A DNA stretch of 64,000 nucleotides from Azolla caroliniana (Eukaryota; Polypodiophyta). Location of the stretch: NCBI GenBank assembly GCA_043228905.1, contig JBHGNT010000006.1, positions 11,594,001 through 11,658,000 of the forward strand, read 5' to 3'. Both the position numbers and the translations under genes were made by a program. Below the pieces are notes generated by a model, which was not told where the DNA came from, ran no database searches, and saw only the letters and a program-made list of their open reading frames with translations. Shown piece by piece: positions 20,401 through 32,179 of the stretch (positions are counted from its first letter, which is position 1; every line of letters begins with the position of its first letter).

Positions 20401-20960
20401 CATCTGGCACTCTCTTCATCCGCGTGCGATGAGTCGGCCCTCTTTTTCGATGAAGCAACCGCCTTGATTAAATCGAACTTGCATCCCTTGCTCTACAATT
20501 TGGCCGACGGAGACCAAATTCTTCGTAATGGTCGGTACATGCAAGACATTTTTAATGTAATTTTTCTTACCTTCTTTTCCGAACGGAACATTTCCAATGT
20601 GCCGAATCGGGTGCATAGTGTCGTCTTCGGTTTCAACATAGCCAGGTCAGTCCGGCTCTCGAAGTTCTCGGAACCATTCTTGATGCGATGTCATATGGTT
20701 CGAGGCACCGGAATTGACGAACCATACGTCTTCCGGACCGGAGGCACTAGTTGAGGTAGCGGCCGACATAGAGTTTGCTCTATGTTTCATCATGAACATT
20801 CCGCCACGGTCAGAGTTGTGCACATACATTCCGCCACGATCTTCGTAGTCGGAGTTGTGCCCATACATTTCGCCACGGTCGGAGTTGTTGGCATACATTC
20901 CGCCACGATCTTCTTAGTCGGAGTTGTGTGCGTAATTCGTGAGTTGTTGGCTTGTGGAAG
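17463..20960 (-). pseudogene. Copia A pol (protease, integrase, RT, RNase H), broken
   Basis: Protease region (20898-20647) reads DVWFVNSGASNHMTS; the catalytic Asp of the usual DSGA motif is Asn. Integrase (20280-19850) has the GVCEACQFGKQHRHPF zinc region and HSDVWGP, but RSNGGKEYF carries Asn where RSDGG is expected. An open stretch 19951-18446 covers the integrase end and the RT start (DYEETFAPVAKM). A one-base frameshift near 18715 separates it from 18714-17869, which has [33 protein letters not shown] and the RNase H YTDADWAGYKADRRS. 17774-17463 completes RNase H (YCDNMSSIYLAQNP, DIFTKALGADKL). Transposition competence is lost. Confidence 0.88.
20800..20935 (-). repeat. Tandem repeat in the gag-protease linker of Copia A
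   Basis: The translated linker repeats NNSDRGEMY, HNSDYEDRGGMY and HNSDRGGMF. The DNA shows alternating CCGCCACGATCTTCGTAGTC and CCGCCACGGTCGGAGTTGT units. Element B has only a single short version here, so the repeat expanded in A. Confidence 0.75.
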
Positions 20961-20979
20961 CCGATTCACGCATCTTCTT

Positions 20980-21816
20980 TCAACACTCTTCTTTGTGGTG
21001 GTCGAGCTTTCCGCAATATCCGCATTCGGTTGCGTTTTGACGGCTCGGGCCGGAGTGGAAGCTCCCCCTTCTTGCGAAGGTTCCTTGTTGTCCTCCGTTT
21101 TGCGGCCGAAATTGGGAGTTGTTGTCGTAGGTTGGACCTTGTCTGCCTTGTCCTTGGCCGAATCCGCCTCTCGCTCGTCCGCGTCCTCTTCCTCCATTAG
21201 ACTGCGTGTAAAGCATGTGGCCTTCCGACTCATTGCTCCTTGTACGCACTTGGTTTTCTTCGACCAATAGCATTGATTGGAGCTCGAAGAAGGAGGGAGA
21301 TTTCTCCCGTGCTAGAACGGCAGTTCGCATCGCGCCGAACCGTGGTGCGAGGCCGCCGAGGCATATTTGCACCATCTCATCATCATCTATACTTACGGTT
21401 ATTGAGCCGAGCGATTCGTAAAGCTCCTTGATCTTCAAGGTGTATGTCGTGATGGACATGTCCCTTTGTTGAATGATGTTCAACTCTTGGCGGAGTTGAA
21501 GCTTCCTCGTGCTCGTGTTGGCGGCGAAAATCTTTCGTAGATTTTCCCACGCTTCCTTCGGCGTCTTGGTTTCTCGAATGTAACTGAGCATGTGGTCATG
21601 ATCACATCTCGCCAAACAATACATCACGCAGCTTGCGGCTTGCTCCCATGTCGCGTATCCGAGAGCCGCTTCGGCGGGTCGGTCTTCATGCGCTCCTTTG
21701 ATGTAGCTCCAATAGTCTTGTCCGACAAGGTATTGGTGCATCTTGTACTCCCAAGATGCGAAGTTGTTTCGATCCAACTTCTCAGTAGGGAGAGCGCTCC
21801 CCATTTGAGTATTCAT
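20980..21816 (-). CDS. Copia A Gag polyprotein
   Basis: ATG at 21816 begins MNTQMGSALPTEKLDRNNF, followed by the retrotransposon gag core (SWEYKMHQYLVGQDYW, TPKEAWENLRKIF, RKLQLRQELNIIQQ). An RG-rich stretch follows, then a CCHC zinc knuckle CGYCGKLDHHKEEC at the end. A TGA directly follows the knuckle. Because element B continues ECRKKKRE in frame, I take the TGA as a mutation that split a Gag-Pol frame. It probably forms the nucleocapsid of the virus-like particle. 278 residues. Confidence 0.88.
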   Translation of the reverse strand: MNTQMGSALPTEKLDRNNFASWEYKMHQYLVGQDYWSYIKGAHEDRPAEAALGYATWEQAASCVMYCLARCDHDHMLSYIRETKTPKEAWENLRKIFAANTSTRKLQLRQELNIIQQRDMSITTYTLKIKELYESLGSITVSIDDDEMVQICLGGLAPRFGAMRTAVLAREKSPSFFELQSMLLVEENQVRTRSNESEGHMLYTQSNGGRGRGRARGGFGQGQGRQGPTYDNNSQFRPQNGGQQGTFARRGSFHSGPSRQNATECGYCGKLDHHKEEC

Positions 21817-21975
21817 TATGTCAATTCTTCTTCTTCTTCTTCTCTTTTCGAATGCGAGCTATGTAGCGAAGCTACGATAGCTATGAGCCGGTTCTTGGTC
21901 GTCGGCGTAGAGCACAACACACGATCACGATTAGGCGAATGGGCTAGATCGAGCTACCAAATTTCTCTGATACCA

Positions 21976-22033
21976 TGTAAAGAATCAAGAGATGAATTCT
22001 TGTGAAACAGAAGAGATGTGAGTTATGTGTGTG

Positions 22034-22089
<56 letters not shown>

Positions 22090-22372
22090 CGCAAGGTAAA
22101 AGTATATTGACAAAGGAGAAAGACTCAACATTATACAAGGTGGGAGGAGGGTGCTTTATGTAGTCACCCTCTCTCTTCATTAACTACAAGACTCATGGAG
22201 CATGGGGAATGTGAAAGCTCATAAGTTATGTGTCATAGAATATGATTCTATGACTCATACTAAATGCTAGAATACAAAGTGGTGACATAATGGTGACTCT
22301 TGACCGTTGGAGTGTCTCTTCACTCTCAAGGTGAGTTCACACACTAGACCAAGTTGAGCTTGATTCTCAATA
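21976..22372 (-). repeat. 5' LTR of Copia A
   Basis: 397 bp. The outer end reads TTCTCAATA instead of TTCTCAACA. It contains a (GA)n tract at about 22037-22086. Transcription would run leftward from here. Confidence 0.9.
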
Positions 22373-22377
22373 TGAAC

Positions 22378-25300
22378 AAAGTCTCAGTTTCAGAAAAATC
22401 GTGAGACTCCGGTACCAAGATGGCTCCAACATGACGGAACATATTAATGCATTCCAAGGACTGATGAATCAAACCATCTCTCTAGAAGTACCTCTTTCCG
22501 ACAAGGTATTAGCACTATTGTGGTTGGGATCCCTTCCGAATAGCTGGGAAACACTCGTTGTCACATTGGGCAACGCCAGACTGGGTGAAGTCGAGCTTAT
22601 TGAATGAAGAAGCTCGTCGAAAGGACCGAGAGTCCATTGCCGACCCAAAGGCCTTAGTCACGGAAAGTGACACAAATCGAGGAAGAGGCCGAAATCCATG
22701 TCCGCAGAATCAAGATAAGTCGGGGACAAGTTCAAAGTCGAGGGGGAGGCACACGTGCTTCTATTTTTTGTGGGAAGTGGGGGCACTTTCAAAAGAATTT
22801 TCGACACTCTCTAAAGGAGAAATGGGGAGTTGATGGTGTAGAGACTAAGAAAATCCCGGACAAAAAGAACACCTCAACAATCACCGCGAGTGAAGAGGAG
22901 TTGTTGTTCATTAGTGAACAAAATGAAGTCAACCTCACCAACGAAGAATCGACATGGGTGGTCGATTCATGTGCTCCATCATTTCACCTAATCCCCGACC
23001 GAAAGTGCGTCTCATCATACAAGGCCAGAGACCACAGTCTTATAAAGATGGGAAATGAAGGAGCATGCCGAATCGTCGGCATTGGAGATGTGTGCTTGGA
23101 AACGTCTATCGAGTGCAGATTGGTATTGAAGGATGTTCGACACGTTCCGGAAGTCAGATTGAATCTGATATCAACTGATCGGCTGGATGATGAAGGCTAC
23201 ATGGGTAGCATCCGGAATAGCGTCATGAAGTTCTACAAAGGAAGCTTGATTGTGGCCAAAGCCCGAAAAACCAACACACTATATATAATGCATGCTCGAT
23301 TATGCCGACATAACCAGTGACTTGTGGCATAAGAGGCTATGCCACATGAGCCAAAAGGGAATGCAGATGCTAGCCGAAAAAGAACTCTTACCGGAGGTAA
23401 AGAAAGTGCAACTGGTTATGTGTGCCGATTGCCTGGCTAGCAAATAGAACAGAGCCACGTTCCGATCGAGGCCTATGATTCGGAGGAAAACCACTTTGGA
23501 ACTCGTACACACCGATGTATGCTATGTAGACACCAAGTCTCATTCTGGTGGACAGTACTTTGTTACCTTCATTGATGATTACATTCGTAAGTTGTGGATT
23601 TACTTTCTGAAGACGAAGGATCAAGTATTGGGTGTTTTGAAGGAGTTCCAAGCAAGAGCTGAGAGAGAAACCGGCCGAAAATTGAAGGCAGTCCGGCAGA
23701 CAATCGTGGAGAGCATAGAGGGCAGTTCAAAGAGTACTGCCGAATGCAAGGTATTCGGTTTGAGTACACAGTTCTGAAGGCGCCGGAGTTAAACGGTATG
23801 GCCAAAAGAATGAATCGGACTATAATGGAGAGAGTCTGATGTAGGTTGGCACATGCGAAATTGCCGAAGATTTACTAGGTTGAGGCGCTGATGAGAGATG
23901 TTTATGTGATAAACAGGTCTCCCTCCATTTCACTGGAAGTTGACATAGAAAAACGGGTATGGTTTGGCAAAGAGGTGTCATATCGGCATCTAAGAGTATT
24001 CGGTTGGCTGTGTGCACATAGCTAAGGACCAAAGGGGGAAACTCGATCCCAAGAGCCGACCGTGCCTATTTCTTAGCTACGGCGAAGATGAATTCAGCTA
24101 TCAGCTATGGGACCTAATCGACAAGAAGGTGATTAGGAGCCGAGATATTGTCTTCATGGAAGAAAATATAATAGTTGATTGGGATATCGAAAATAGATCT
24201 TCAAGTACCGATTCGAGTCGAGTTGATGATCGACCAAATCGAATGTCGGTCGCAAAATCAGATACGAAGCAGTTAGTCAAATCGATAATCAGCAAAATCG
24301 AGAACCGATTGAGGAACAAGGGGAACTGGCCGAACAAGGAACTGAATTCGACTCGGCCAAAGAAGTCGAAGAAGAATCAACTATGTCGAATGGAGGCTGA
24401 AGATATCCCTTGAGAGAGAGAAGGGCCCCCCGGAGATTTCTGGATGAAGAACGGGTATTGTTAACCAATGAGAGGGAGCCAGAAAGCTTCGATGAAGCGA
24501 AGAAAGATACTCACAACCTACAGTGGTTGAGTGTCATGCAAGAGGAGATGGACTCCTTGCATGAGAACCACATATACGAACTAACCGAGTTGCCGAAAGG
24601 GAAAAGGGCACTCCGGAATAAGTGGGTATACAAGGTGAAACCGGGAGATGGCGGGAATCCACCCAGATACAAAACCCGAATTTTCGTGAAAGGCTTTCAG
24701 CAGAAGAAGGGTGTCGATTTCGACGAAATATTTGCCTCGGTAGTGAAAATGACATCCATCTGAGCAGTGTTGAGCATAACCGCCAACATGGATCTTAAAA
24801 CCGAACAAATGGATGTCAAGACAACATACTTGCATGGCATCTCGAAGAGGAGATATACATGCAACAACTGGAAGAATTTGAAGAAAAAGGTAAAGAAAAC
24901 CTAGTATGCCAATTGAGAAAGAGCCTATATGGGCTGAAGCAAGCACCTCAGCAATGGTACCGAAAGTTTGAATCTTTCATGGTGGATCATGGTTTCAGCA
25001 AGACACAAGCTGATCATTGCGTCTTTGTCAGGAAGTATGATGGAGGAGATTTTCTCATCCTCCTGTTGTCTGTTGATGACATGTTGATTGTCGGATAGGA
25101 CCCAAAGAAAATCGGAAGCTTTAAGAAGGCCTTGAGTAGGTCGTTCTCGATGAAATATATGGGTCTGGCAAAACAAATCCTGGGAATGCACATTGTTCGG
25201 GATCTAACAAAGAAATTGTTATGGCTATCATAAGAGAAGTACGTGAAAAAAGTGCTCCAAAGATTCGGCATGGAAAGCGTGAAACTGGTCAAATCGACAC

Positions 25301-25990
25301 TATCGACAAATTGTAAGCTATCCGGAAGCCAGAGTCTGAAATCGAAAGCCGAGAAGGCCGAGATGTCAAAAGTCCCTTATGCCTAGGCACTTGGAAGCCT
25401 AATGTATACAATGGTTTGCACTAGGCTGAACATCGTGTTTGAAGTCAGAGTGGTTAGCCGATATATGAGCTATCGAGTTGTTTTCAAGTGGATACTTCGG
25501 TACTTGGGAGGCACCTCGAATGTGTGTCTCCAATTCAGCTTGGGTAACCCCACATTGGAAGGTTATATTGATTCGAACATGTTGGCTGATGTGGATACCA
25601 GTTGATCAATGTTTGGTTACGTGATGACTTATGCAGGGGGAGCTGTCTCGTGGCAGTCGAGGTTGCAAAAGGCTGTGACATTGTGAACCACGGAAGTGGA
25701 GTACATGGCCACAGCAAAAGCCGACAATGAAGTAATTTGGACGAGGAGTTCATCAAAGAGGTGGGAATTCGACAAGAGGAATTCTGACGCCATTGCGATA
25801 CCAGAGTGTCATCCACCTTGTGAAGAATGCCACCTACCACTCGAGGACCAAGCACATCCAAAGAAGATACCATTGGCTCTGAGAGCGAGTGGAAGAAAGG
25901 GACTTTGCGAATGGGTCGGACATGCTAACGAAGGTGTTGTGAACCGAAAAGCTGGACGTGTGCGGACAAAGAGCCGGATTGGAGAATTAC
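22378..25990 (+). pseudogene. Copia C gag 3' part and pol, heavily mutated
   Basis: Gag resumes with NAFQGLMNQTISLEVPLSDKVLAL and SLPNSWETLVVTLGNA. A knuckle-like FCGKWGHFQKNF follows, then protease STWVVDSCAPSFHLIPD (22940-22985), GAG-pre-integrase LWHKRLCHMSQKGM, integrase LELVHTDVCYVDTKSHSGG and FIDDYIRKLWIYFLK. RT begins at 24410 (RRAPRRFLDEERVLLTNERE, NKWVYKVKPG, KGFQQKKGVDFDEIF) and carries LLSVDDMLIVG with Ser for Tyr, then a stop. RNase H (VEYMATAKA) ends near 25960. At least ten stops or frameshifts are evident. It is the same family as element I. Confidence 0.85.
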
Positions 25991-26015
25991 TACATGTTGG
26001 GGTGAAGGGAGAGTT

Positions 26016-26445
26016 TGTTGGGAACCAGGTTCCTCCGGATGGAAAGAGAATCGGATGGAGTCAATGAAATTGAAAACAAAAAGTTACCAAAACCGGGCGA
26101 GTATATATGTAAATAGTCTAAATGTGCCCCTTGTGGGTTATGTATGTAAATAGCCAGAAAGTTGTATAAGTATAAATACAACTAGGGAAAACTATAGAAA
26201 GCATAGTTGAGTGTTGTTGTATAATTACACAGTGAGTACTTGCCTCAATAACAAAGAGTGAGTGATAGTAGGTGAGTGAGAACAGGGTTGTAACTCTGTA
26301 ACCATCTACTGACGAAGAAGAACTCAAGGTCGTTGCCTTCGAGTGTCTTATTGTATATTCCTCCTACCGTATAGTGATCTCTTCGGAGTTCGAGGACTCC
26401 ACATGGTTTTTCTCTTTCGGGTTTTCCACGTTAAATATTGTGTCT
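26016..26445 (+). repeat. 3' LTR of Copia C, part 1
   Basis: TGTTGGGAACCAGG at 26016, just after the polypurine tract, with TATAAATA near 26170. It is interrupted after TGTCT (26441-26445) by element B; the last part is 32098-32179. Confidence 0.88.
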
Positions 26446-26838
26446 TGTAAAGAATCGGTGGTGATTCTTGTGCAGCAGAATAAAGTAGAGATATGTGTTG
26501 TGAGTGTGTGTGTATGAGAGAGAGAGAGAGAGAGAAACACGAGATAGATAGATTTTTAACAAGAATAGAATACTCAAGACAATGTATATTACAAAGGAGA
26601 TTAACCGAACTTCTTACAAAGTAGGAGGAGAGTGCTTTATATAGTCACTCTCTCTCTTCATTAACTACCGAAGCTCATGGGTCATGGGGAATGTGAAAGC
26701 TCATTAGTTATGTGTCATAGAATATGATTCTATGACACATAGTTAATGTGTAGATAAGAGTGGTGACTTTTGGCCTTTGAGTGCACACTCTCAAGGGTGT
26801 GTTCACACACTAGATTTGGTTGAGCTTGATTCTCAACA
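26446..26838 (-). repeat. 3' LTR of Copia B
   Basis: 393 bp, TGTAAAGAATC to TTCTCAACA, with a short (GA)n tract and, on the minus strand, a TATATAAAG box near 26635-26643. Confidence 0.9.
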
Positions 26839-29800
26839 CGCCCCCTCAAGCTTCGTATCCGGTTCGGATGGTATCTGGTACATCCGACTCATACTCCCCC
26901 TCAAGCTTGGCAAGTCAAGGACCGTCAACCGAAGGTCTGACAGGAATTGCCGAAGCTTGTCGGCTCCTAGGGCTTTGGTGAAGATGTCGGCTGTCTGAAG
27001 ATTCGTAGACATATGTTGAAGGTCGACATCGCCGGCCTGAACACATTCTCGAATGAAGTGATAGTGCACTTCGATATGCTTCGTGTGTGCGTGGAACACC
27101 GGGTTCCGAGCTAGATAAATATTGCTCATGTTGACACAGTAAAGGATAATCGGATCTTTGATGGGAACGCCTAGATCCTTTAATATCCACTTGAGCCATA
27201 CGGCTTCACATGCAGCCACCGCCGCGCCCCTGTATTCGGCCTCTGTGCTCAAAAGAGTGACAATTGGTTGCTTCTTGCTACTCCAGGACATGGCTCCACT
27301 TCCGAGGGAGAAGACAAAACCAGAGGTTGCCCAGCCGGCATTTGTGTACCCCTCGAGTTGAATTGGCATGGCCGACTTATAGAGAATGCCATAGTCCATC
27401 GTTCTGCTCACGTATCGTAGCACTCTCTTAGCACAATCCCAATGGATATCTCGTGGCGTTTGCATGAACTGGCTAAGAAGGCCGACCGGATAGCTCAGGT
27501 CTGGTCGAGTGATCGTGAGGTAGATAAGACTACCGATCAGTTGTCGATACTGAGTTAGCTCACACTCTGTGGTGCCAGAATTGGCATCTAGTTTGAGGTT
27601 TCGGTCGAGGGGTGTTGCCACAGACTTGCACTTAGTCATCCCGAACTTGTATAACAAGTTGAGAATGTAGTGCCGTTGGGAGATCATAATCCCAACTGGA
27701 GTGCGAATTACCTCGATGCCAAGGAAGTAGTGGAGCTCTTTCATGTCCGTCATCTCGAATTTGTTGGAAAGGAGGGATTTGACCTTGTTGATGTCGATTA
27801 GATGCTCACCTTCAATGACCAGATCATCCACGTACAGGATGATGATGATCGGACTTTCGGAATCGCTTCTTACATAGAGAGAATTGTCGGATTTTGACAT
27901 TCGGAAGCCGATTCGATGAAGATATTGTGTTCTCTTTGAGTGTCAAGAACATGGTGCTTGCTTAAGGCCGTAGAGAGGCTTCTTGAGTCGGCATATGGCT
28001 TTCGAATGAATGTTGGATTCGACGCCGGGTGGTTGTACCATGTACACCTCCTCTTCTAATTCGTCGAGCGTTCTTGACATCCATCTAGTGGAGGTGCCAC
28101 TCTTTCGTTGCTGCAAGCGCTATCACGGTTCGCACGGTTGTCATCGTTGCCACCGGGGCAAAGGTCTCTTCATAGTCGACACCCTGTGTTTGTGCGTAGC
28201 CCTTTGCTACGAGTCGAGCTTTGTAGCGGTTGACAGAACCGTCGGCATTATACTTCACTTTGTATATCCATTTGCAGCCGATTTCCTTCTTGTGCAGTGA
28301 GTGAGGGACGAGATCCCATGTCTCATTCATGCTGAGAGCTTGCATCTCGTCGTTCATCGCTTTGACCCATCGAGGATCTTTAGCGGCTTCGGCAAGGCTC
28401 TCCGGTTCTCGTACTGCTGCCACCTTCATCATAAAGGCATAGTGGTATGCCATATAGTCGTTGTAGCCGAATCGACTAACCGGATTCTTCTCTCGTGTGG
28501 AGTGACGGAGTTTCTCATTTGCCGATGTGAGTGCTTTCTCAACTCCGGGTGACCTCATAAGAGGCAAATCAAAGCCATCGAACTCACTATTGAGTGAATG
28601 ATTCAATTCGTTGCCATCGAAGTGATCGTTCTCATATTCCAGCATTTTGGCCTTCCCTTTGTCCATCTTTGAACTTGGCTGAGATGAGCTTTGGTTTCTC
28701 GAAGGCTCTTGTGGTCCACTCAATCTAGTTGAGATCGGACTCTCTTTGAGTATTGACCTTAGTTGATCATCGTCTTCTGTGTTGTCGAGGTCGTTCGTAG
28801 ATGGTTCGGGAGGAGTCGGCTCGGGTTTGTACCATGATGTCGATTCGTCGAAGACGACATCCCAACTTACACGAGTCTTCCGAGTGTTACCGACTAGGAA
28901 TACGGTCTACGGTCAGTCCTTCAACCTAGACTTCCAAGTGACGGTGTGACAACTAATGGTAGCGGAGCACGCGTAATACTTAGTGGGATATTCCTCGTGA
29001 CCTAACAGCGTATAAGGGAGATGGCTACAACTGAGCTCGTTTGACAGTGGGTTAGTGCACACACTGTTACTTCCTCCTACGCTCTCAGGTGTTATAGACC
29101 CACAGTAGATTAGCCGTAGCTACACATAGATATCAGAGAAGATAGAACTCTATTACAATATGCCTCTTACATTCAAAATTACACGCTACCTCTATCAGTG
29201 GTTTTCTACCCTTTATATACGTAGGTCTTTTAGCCCTTCACACTTCCCGCGTGAACCGTTACATGCGTTACAATATTATACTATTCCGTATTCTTGCGCT
29301 ATTGTCCATCGGTTACTATTCCAGCGGACAACACTGAGTAGAGGGGTTGAAGCACTTATACCCCTTTTGCTCCTATGAGTACCCCACCAGGATGCACTTC
29401 TCTGATTTTGGGTCAAGCTTCTGCCGCTTCTCATTGGGAATGTGCATGTATGAAATGGAGCCGAATATCCTTACATGGGATAGATCCGGCTTCTTCCCAT
29501 AGTATTTCTCGTGCGGGGTGACCTCCTGCACTCCGGATGTTGTGCACCGGTTCATGAGGTAGACGACAGTATTTGCAGCTTCTGCCCAATATGACTTGGG
29601 CATATGCTTCTCATTTAGCATGGCCCTTGCTACTTCGAGGATGTGCCGATTCTTGTGTTCGGTTACACCGTTATGTTGTGGTGTGTGTCGTCAAGTGAAT
29701 TCTTGTTGAATTCCTTCTTGTCGAAGGTATGCCGTGAACGCATCGGAGAAGTATTCCTTTCCTCCGTCTGACCGAAGACATCGTACATGATGCCCAGTTG

Positions 29801-30650
29801 TCTTTTCGACTTCGCTTTTGAATTTTTGGAAGTGTGTAAACACTTCGCTCTTCATCCTCATGGGAAAGATCCATGTGTATCTAGAGAAGTCGTCGATGAA
29901 GGTAACATAGTACCGACATCCTCCGAACGTAGCCGTCTATGCCGGTCCCCACACATCCGAGTGGACTACGTCCAATAGGCCTTTGCTCACGTTCCTCTCC
30001 TTCGGGAACGGGTGTCGATGTTGCTTGCCGAATTGGCATGCTTCACATACTCCTTCAATCTCTTTCTCTTTGAAAGTCGGGAGCCCAATGATGACTCCTT
30101 TCGATTGCATCGCCTTGAGTTTGTTGAGATTGATATGGCCGATTCTTTTATGCCATAGCTCTATGTCGGTGTTGTGTTTGAGGCCCTTTGCAAACATGGG
30201 CGATTTTACCTCGTTCGCTTCGAGGATAAACATTTGGCCTTCCCTTCGACCACGAGCAATTAGTCAACCTTCCTTCTCGATGAAGCAACCTCCTTGGTTG
30301 AATCGAACTTCCATCCCTTGCTCCACAATTTGGCCGACCGAGACCAAATTCTTCGTTATGGTGGGTACATGTAAGACATTTTTTATGCAAGTTTGTTCAC
30401 CTTCTTTCCCGAATGGGACATTGCCGACATGCCGAATCGGATGAGTGGTGTCGTCTCCGGTCTCAACATAACCGGGTCAATCCGGCTCTCAAAGGTCTTT
30501 GAACCATTCTTGATGGGACGTCATATGGTTCGAAGCACCGGAGTCGAAGAACCATACATCTTCCGGATTGGAGGCATTAGTCGAAGTAGAGGCCGACATA
30601 GGATTTTCTCTATGTCTCATTACAAACATCCGCCATGATCTTCATAGTCA
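26833..30650 (-). pseudogene. Copia B pol (protease, integrase, RT, RNase H), broken
   Basis: Protease-like FFDSGASNHMTSHQEWF lies near 30500-30560 and keeps the Asp that A lost. 30233-29937 has LWHKRIGHINLNKLKAM and CQFGKQHRHPF; 29621-29373 has the integrase C-terminal part. The 449-bp solo LTR interrupts next. RT resumes at 28723-28085 ([41 protein letters not shown]) and 27900-26833 (ILYVDDLVI, GSLIYLTITRPDLSYPVGLLSQFM). RNase H reads YTNAGWATSGFV, with the acidic site residues changed and about 8 residues missing, but the tail (TKHIEVHYHFIREC, DIFTKALGADKLRQF) is intact. Confidence 0.87.
28885..29333 (-). repeat. Solo LTR inserted in Copia B
   Basis: 449 bp from TGTTACCGACTAGG to AGCGGACAACA, flanked by CCGAG (28880-28884) and CTGAG (29334-29338). 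Removing it restores collinearity with element A around CGAGT(T/A)GAGGGGTTG. TATATAAAGG on the minus strand near 29210 suggests leftward orientation. It has no coding capacity, so it is a product of LTR-LTR recombination of an element unrelated to A-D. Confidence 0.8.
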
Positions 30651-30676
30651 GAGTTGGTGGCGTAATTGATGAGTTG

Positions 30677-31550
30677 TCAGCTTGTGGAAGTCGACTCGCG
30701 CTTCTTCTTTCGGCACTCTTCTTCATGGTGGCCGATTTTTCCGCAATAACCGCATTCGATCGAATTTTGTCGACTCGAATTGGAATGGAAGCTCCCCCTT
30801 GTTCCGAAGGTTACTCGATGGTTTTCGTCTTGTTGCCGAATTTGGGAGTTGTTGTCGTAAGTCGAACCTCGTCCACCGCCTCGTCCTTGGCCGAATTGGC
30901 CTCTTGCTCGGCCACGTCCTCTTCCTCCATTCAAATGTGTGTAGAGCATGTGGCCTTCCGAGGTGTTGCTCCTTGTTCGAACATGATTCTCTTCAACCAA
31001 TAACATAGATTGAAGGTCAAAGAAAGAGGGAGGATTCTCCCTTCCCTAGGAGGACGGTTCTCATCGAGCCGAACCATGGTGCAAGGCCGCCGAGGCATAT
31101 TTGCACCATCTCATCATCATCCACATTGACGCTTATTGAGACGAGCGAGTCACAGAGCTCCTTAATCCTCAAGGCATAGCTTGTGATGGGCATGTCCCAT
31201 TGTTGGATGTTGTTCAACTCTTGGTGGAGTTGAAGCTTCCTTGCGGTCGTGTTGGCAGCGAAAATCTTTCGTAGATTTTCCCACGCTTCCTTCGGCGTCT
31301 TGGCTTCTCGAATGTAACCGAGCATGTGGCCATGAACACATGTCGCCAAGCAATACATTACTCGACTCGCCGCTTGCTCCCATGTTGAGTAGTCGGCGTC
31401 TTCCGGGTCGGGTCGGTTTTCTTGTGCTCCCTTGATGTAACCCCAATAGCCTTGGTCGACAGGGTATTGGTGCATCTTGTACTCCCAAGCTGCGAAGTTG
31501 TTTCGGTCCAACTTCTCGCTAGGGAGAGCGCTCCCCATTTGAGTATTCAT
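30677..31550 (-). pseudogene. Copia B gag
   Basis: ATG at 31550 opens MNTQMGSALPSEKLDRNNF, very like Gag of A, and runs to 31017. A frameshift near 31010 moves the frame to 31006-30677, which holds the RG-rich stretch and the zinc knuckle CGYCGKIGHHEEEC. It would be a single gag with one indel. Confidence 0.88.
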
Positions 31551-31705
31551 GGAGTTCGGTGTAGATTTCTTCCTTCTTCTTCTCTCTTGAATATGAGCTA
31601 TGTAGTCACACTACGATAGTGATGAGCCGGTTCTTCTTGAACGTCGGCGTAGAGCTCAACACACGCGGATGGGCTAGATGGAGCTACCAGATCGCTCTGA
31701 TACCA

Positions 31706-32092
31706 TGTAAAGAATCAGTGGTGATTCTTGTGCAGCGGAATAGACTAGAGATATGTGTTGTGAGTGTGTGTATGAGAGAGAGAGAGAGAAACACGCGATA
31801 GATAGATTTTTAACAAGAATAGAATACTCAAGTCAATGTATATTACAAAGGAGATTAACCAAACTTCTTACAAAGTAGGAGGAGAGTGCTTTATGTAGTC
31901 ACTCTCTCTCTTCATTAACTACCGAAGCTCATGGGTCATGGGGAATGTGAAAGCTCATTAGTTATGTGTCATAGAATATGATTCTATGACACATAGTTAA
32001 TGTGTAGATAAGAGTGGTGACTTTTGGCCTTTGAGTGCACACTCTCAAGGGTGTGTTCACACACTAGACTAGGTTGAGCTTGATTCTCAACA
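31706..32092 (-). repeat. 5' LTR of Copia B
   Basis: 387 bp, followed on its left by the primer site. It differs from the other LTR mainly in GA-tract length and a few substitutions. Confidence 0.9.
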
Positions 32093-32097
32093 TGTCT

Positions 32098-32179
32098 CTT
32101 TACTTGTGTTTTCTTCATTCTCGTTTTTTTGTCTATGCATTATACAAGCAACCAGTCGCAACCGGTTCCGATCCTAACA
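32098..32179 (+). repeat. 3' LTR of Copia C, part 2
   Basis: Matches the last 80 bp of the 5' LTR (CTTTACTTGTGTTTTCTTC through GCAACCGGTT and TCCTAACA). Confidence 0.85.

Larger units (their letters stand above)
16800..22372 (-). mobile_element. Copia element A, nested in gag of C
   Basis: A 5573-bp element with LTRs 16800-17200 and 21976-22372 and flanking TGAAT (16795-16799) and TGAAC (22373-22377). The primer site (minus strand) at 21964-21975 reads TGGTATCAGAGA. The polypurine tract is the complement of CGCCCCCTCAAG at 17201. Gag is open to the zinc knuckle; pol has a protease Asp-to-Asn change, an integrase Asp-to-Asn change, stops and a frameshift. Confidence 0.92.
26446..32092 (-). 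mobile_element. Copia element B, nested in the 3' LTR of C
   Basis: A 5647-bp element with LTRs 26446-26838 and 31706-32092, flanked by an exact 5-bp duplication TGTCT (26441-26445 and 32093-32097). The minus-strand primer site TGGTATCAGAGC is at 31694-31705. The polypurine tract (complement CGCCCCCTCAAG) is at 26839. It is the same family as A. A solo LTR (28885-29333) sits inside its integrase region, and its frames are broken. Confidence 0.93.
16101..32179 (+). mobile_element. Copia element C, host of two nested Copia insertions
   Basis: The LTRs begin TGTTGGGAAC at 16101 and 26016 and end CCTAACA at 16621 and 32179. The flanking 5-bp duplication is CCCAA (16096-16100) versus CCCAG (32180-32184). 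Its gag is split by element A (16800-22372) and its 3' LTR by element B (26446-32092). Order: LTR, primer site, gag, protease, integrase, RT, RNase H, polypurine tract (GGGGTGAAGGGAGAGTT), LTR. All reading frames are broken. Confidence 0.9.
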
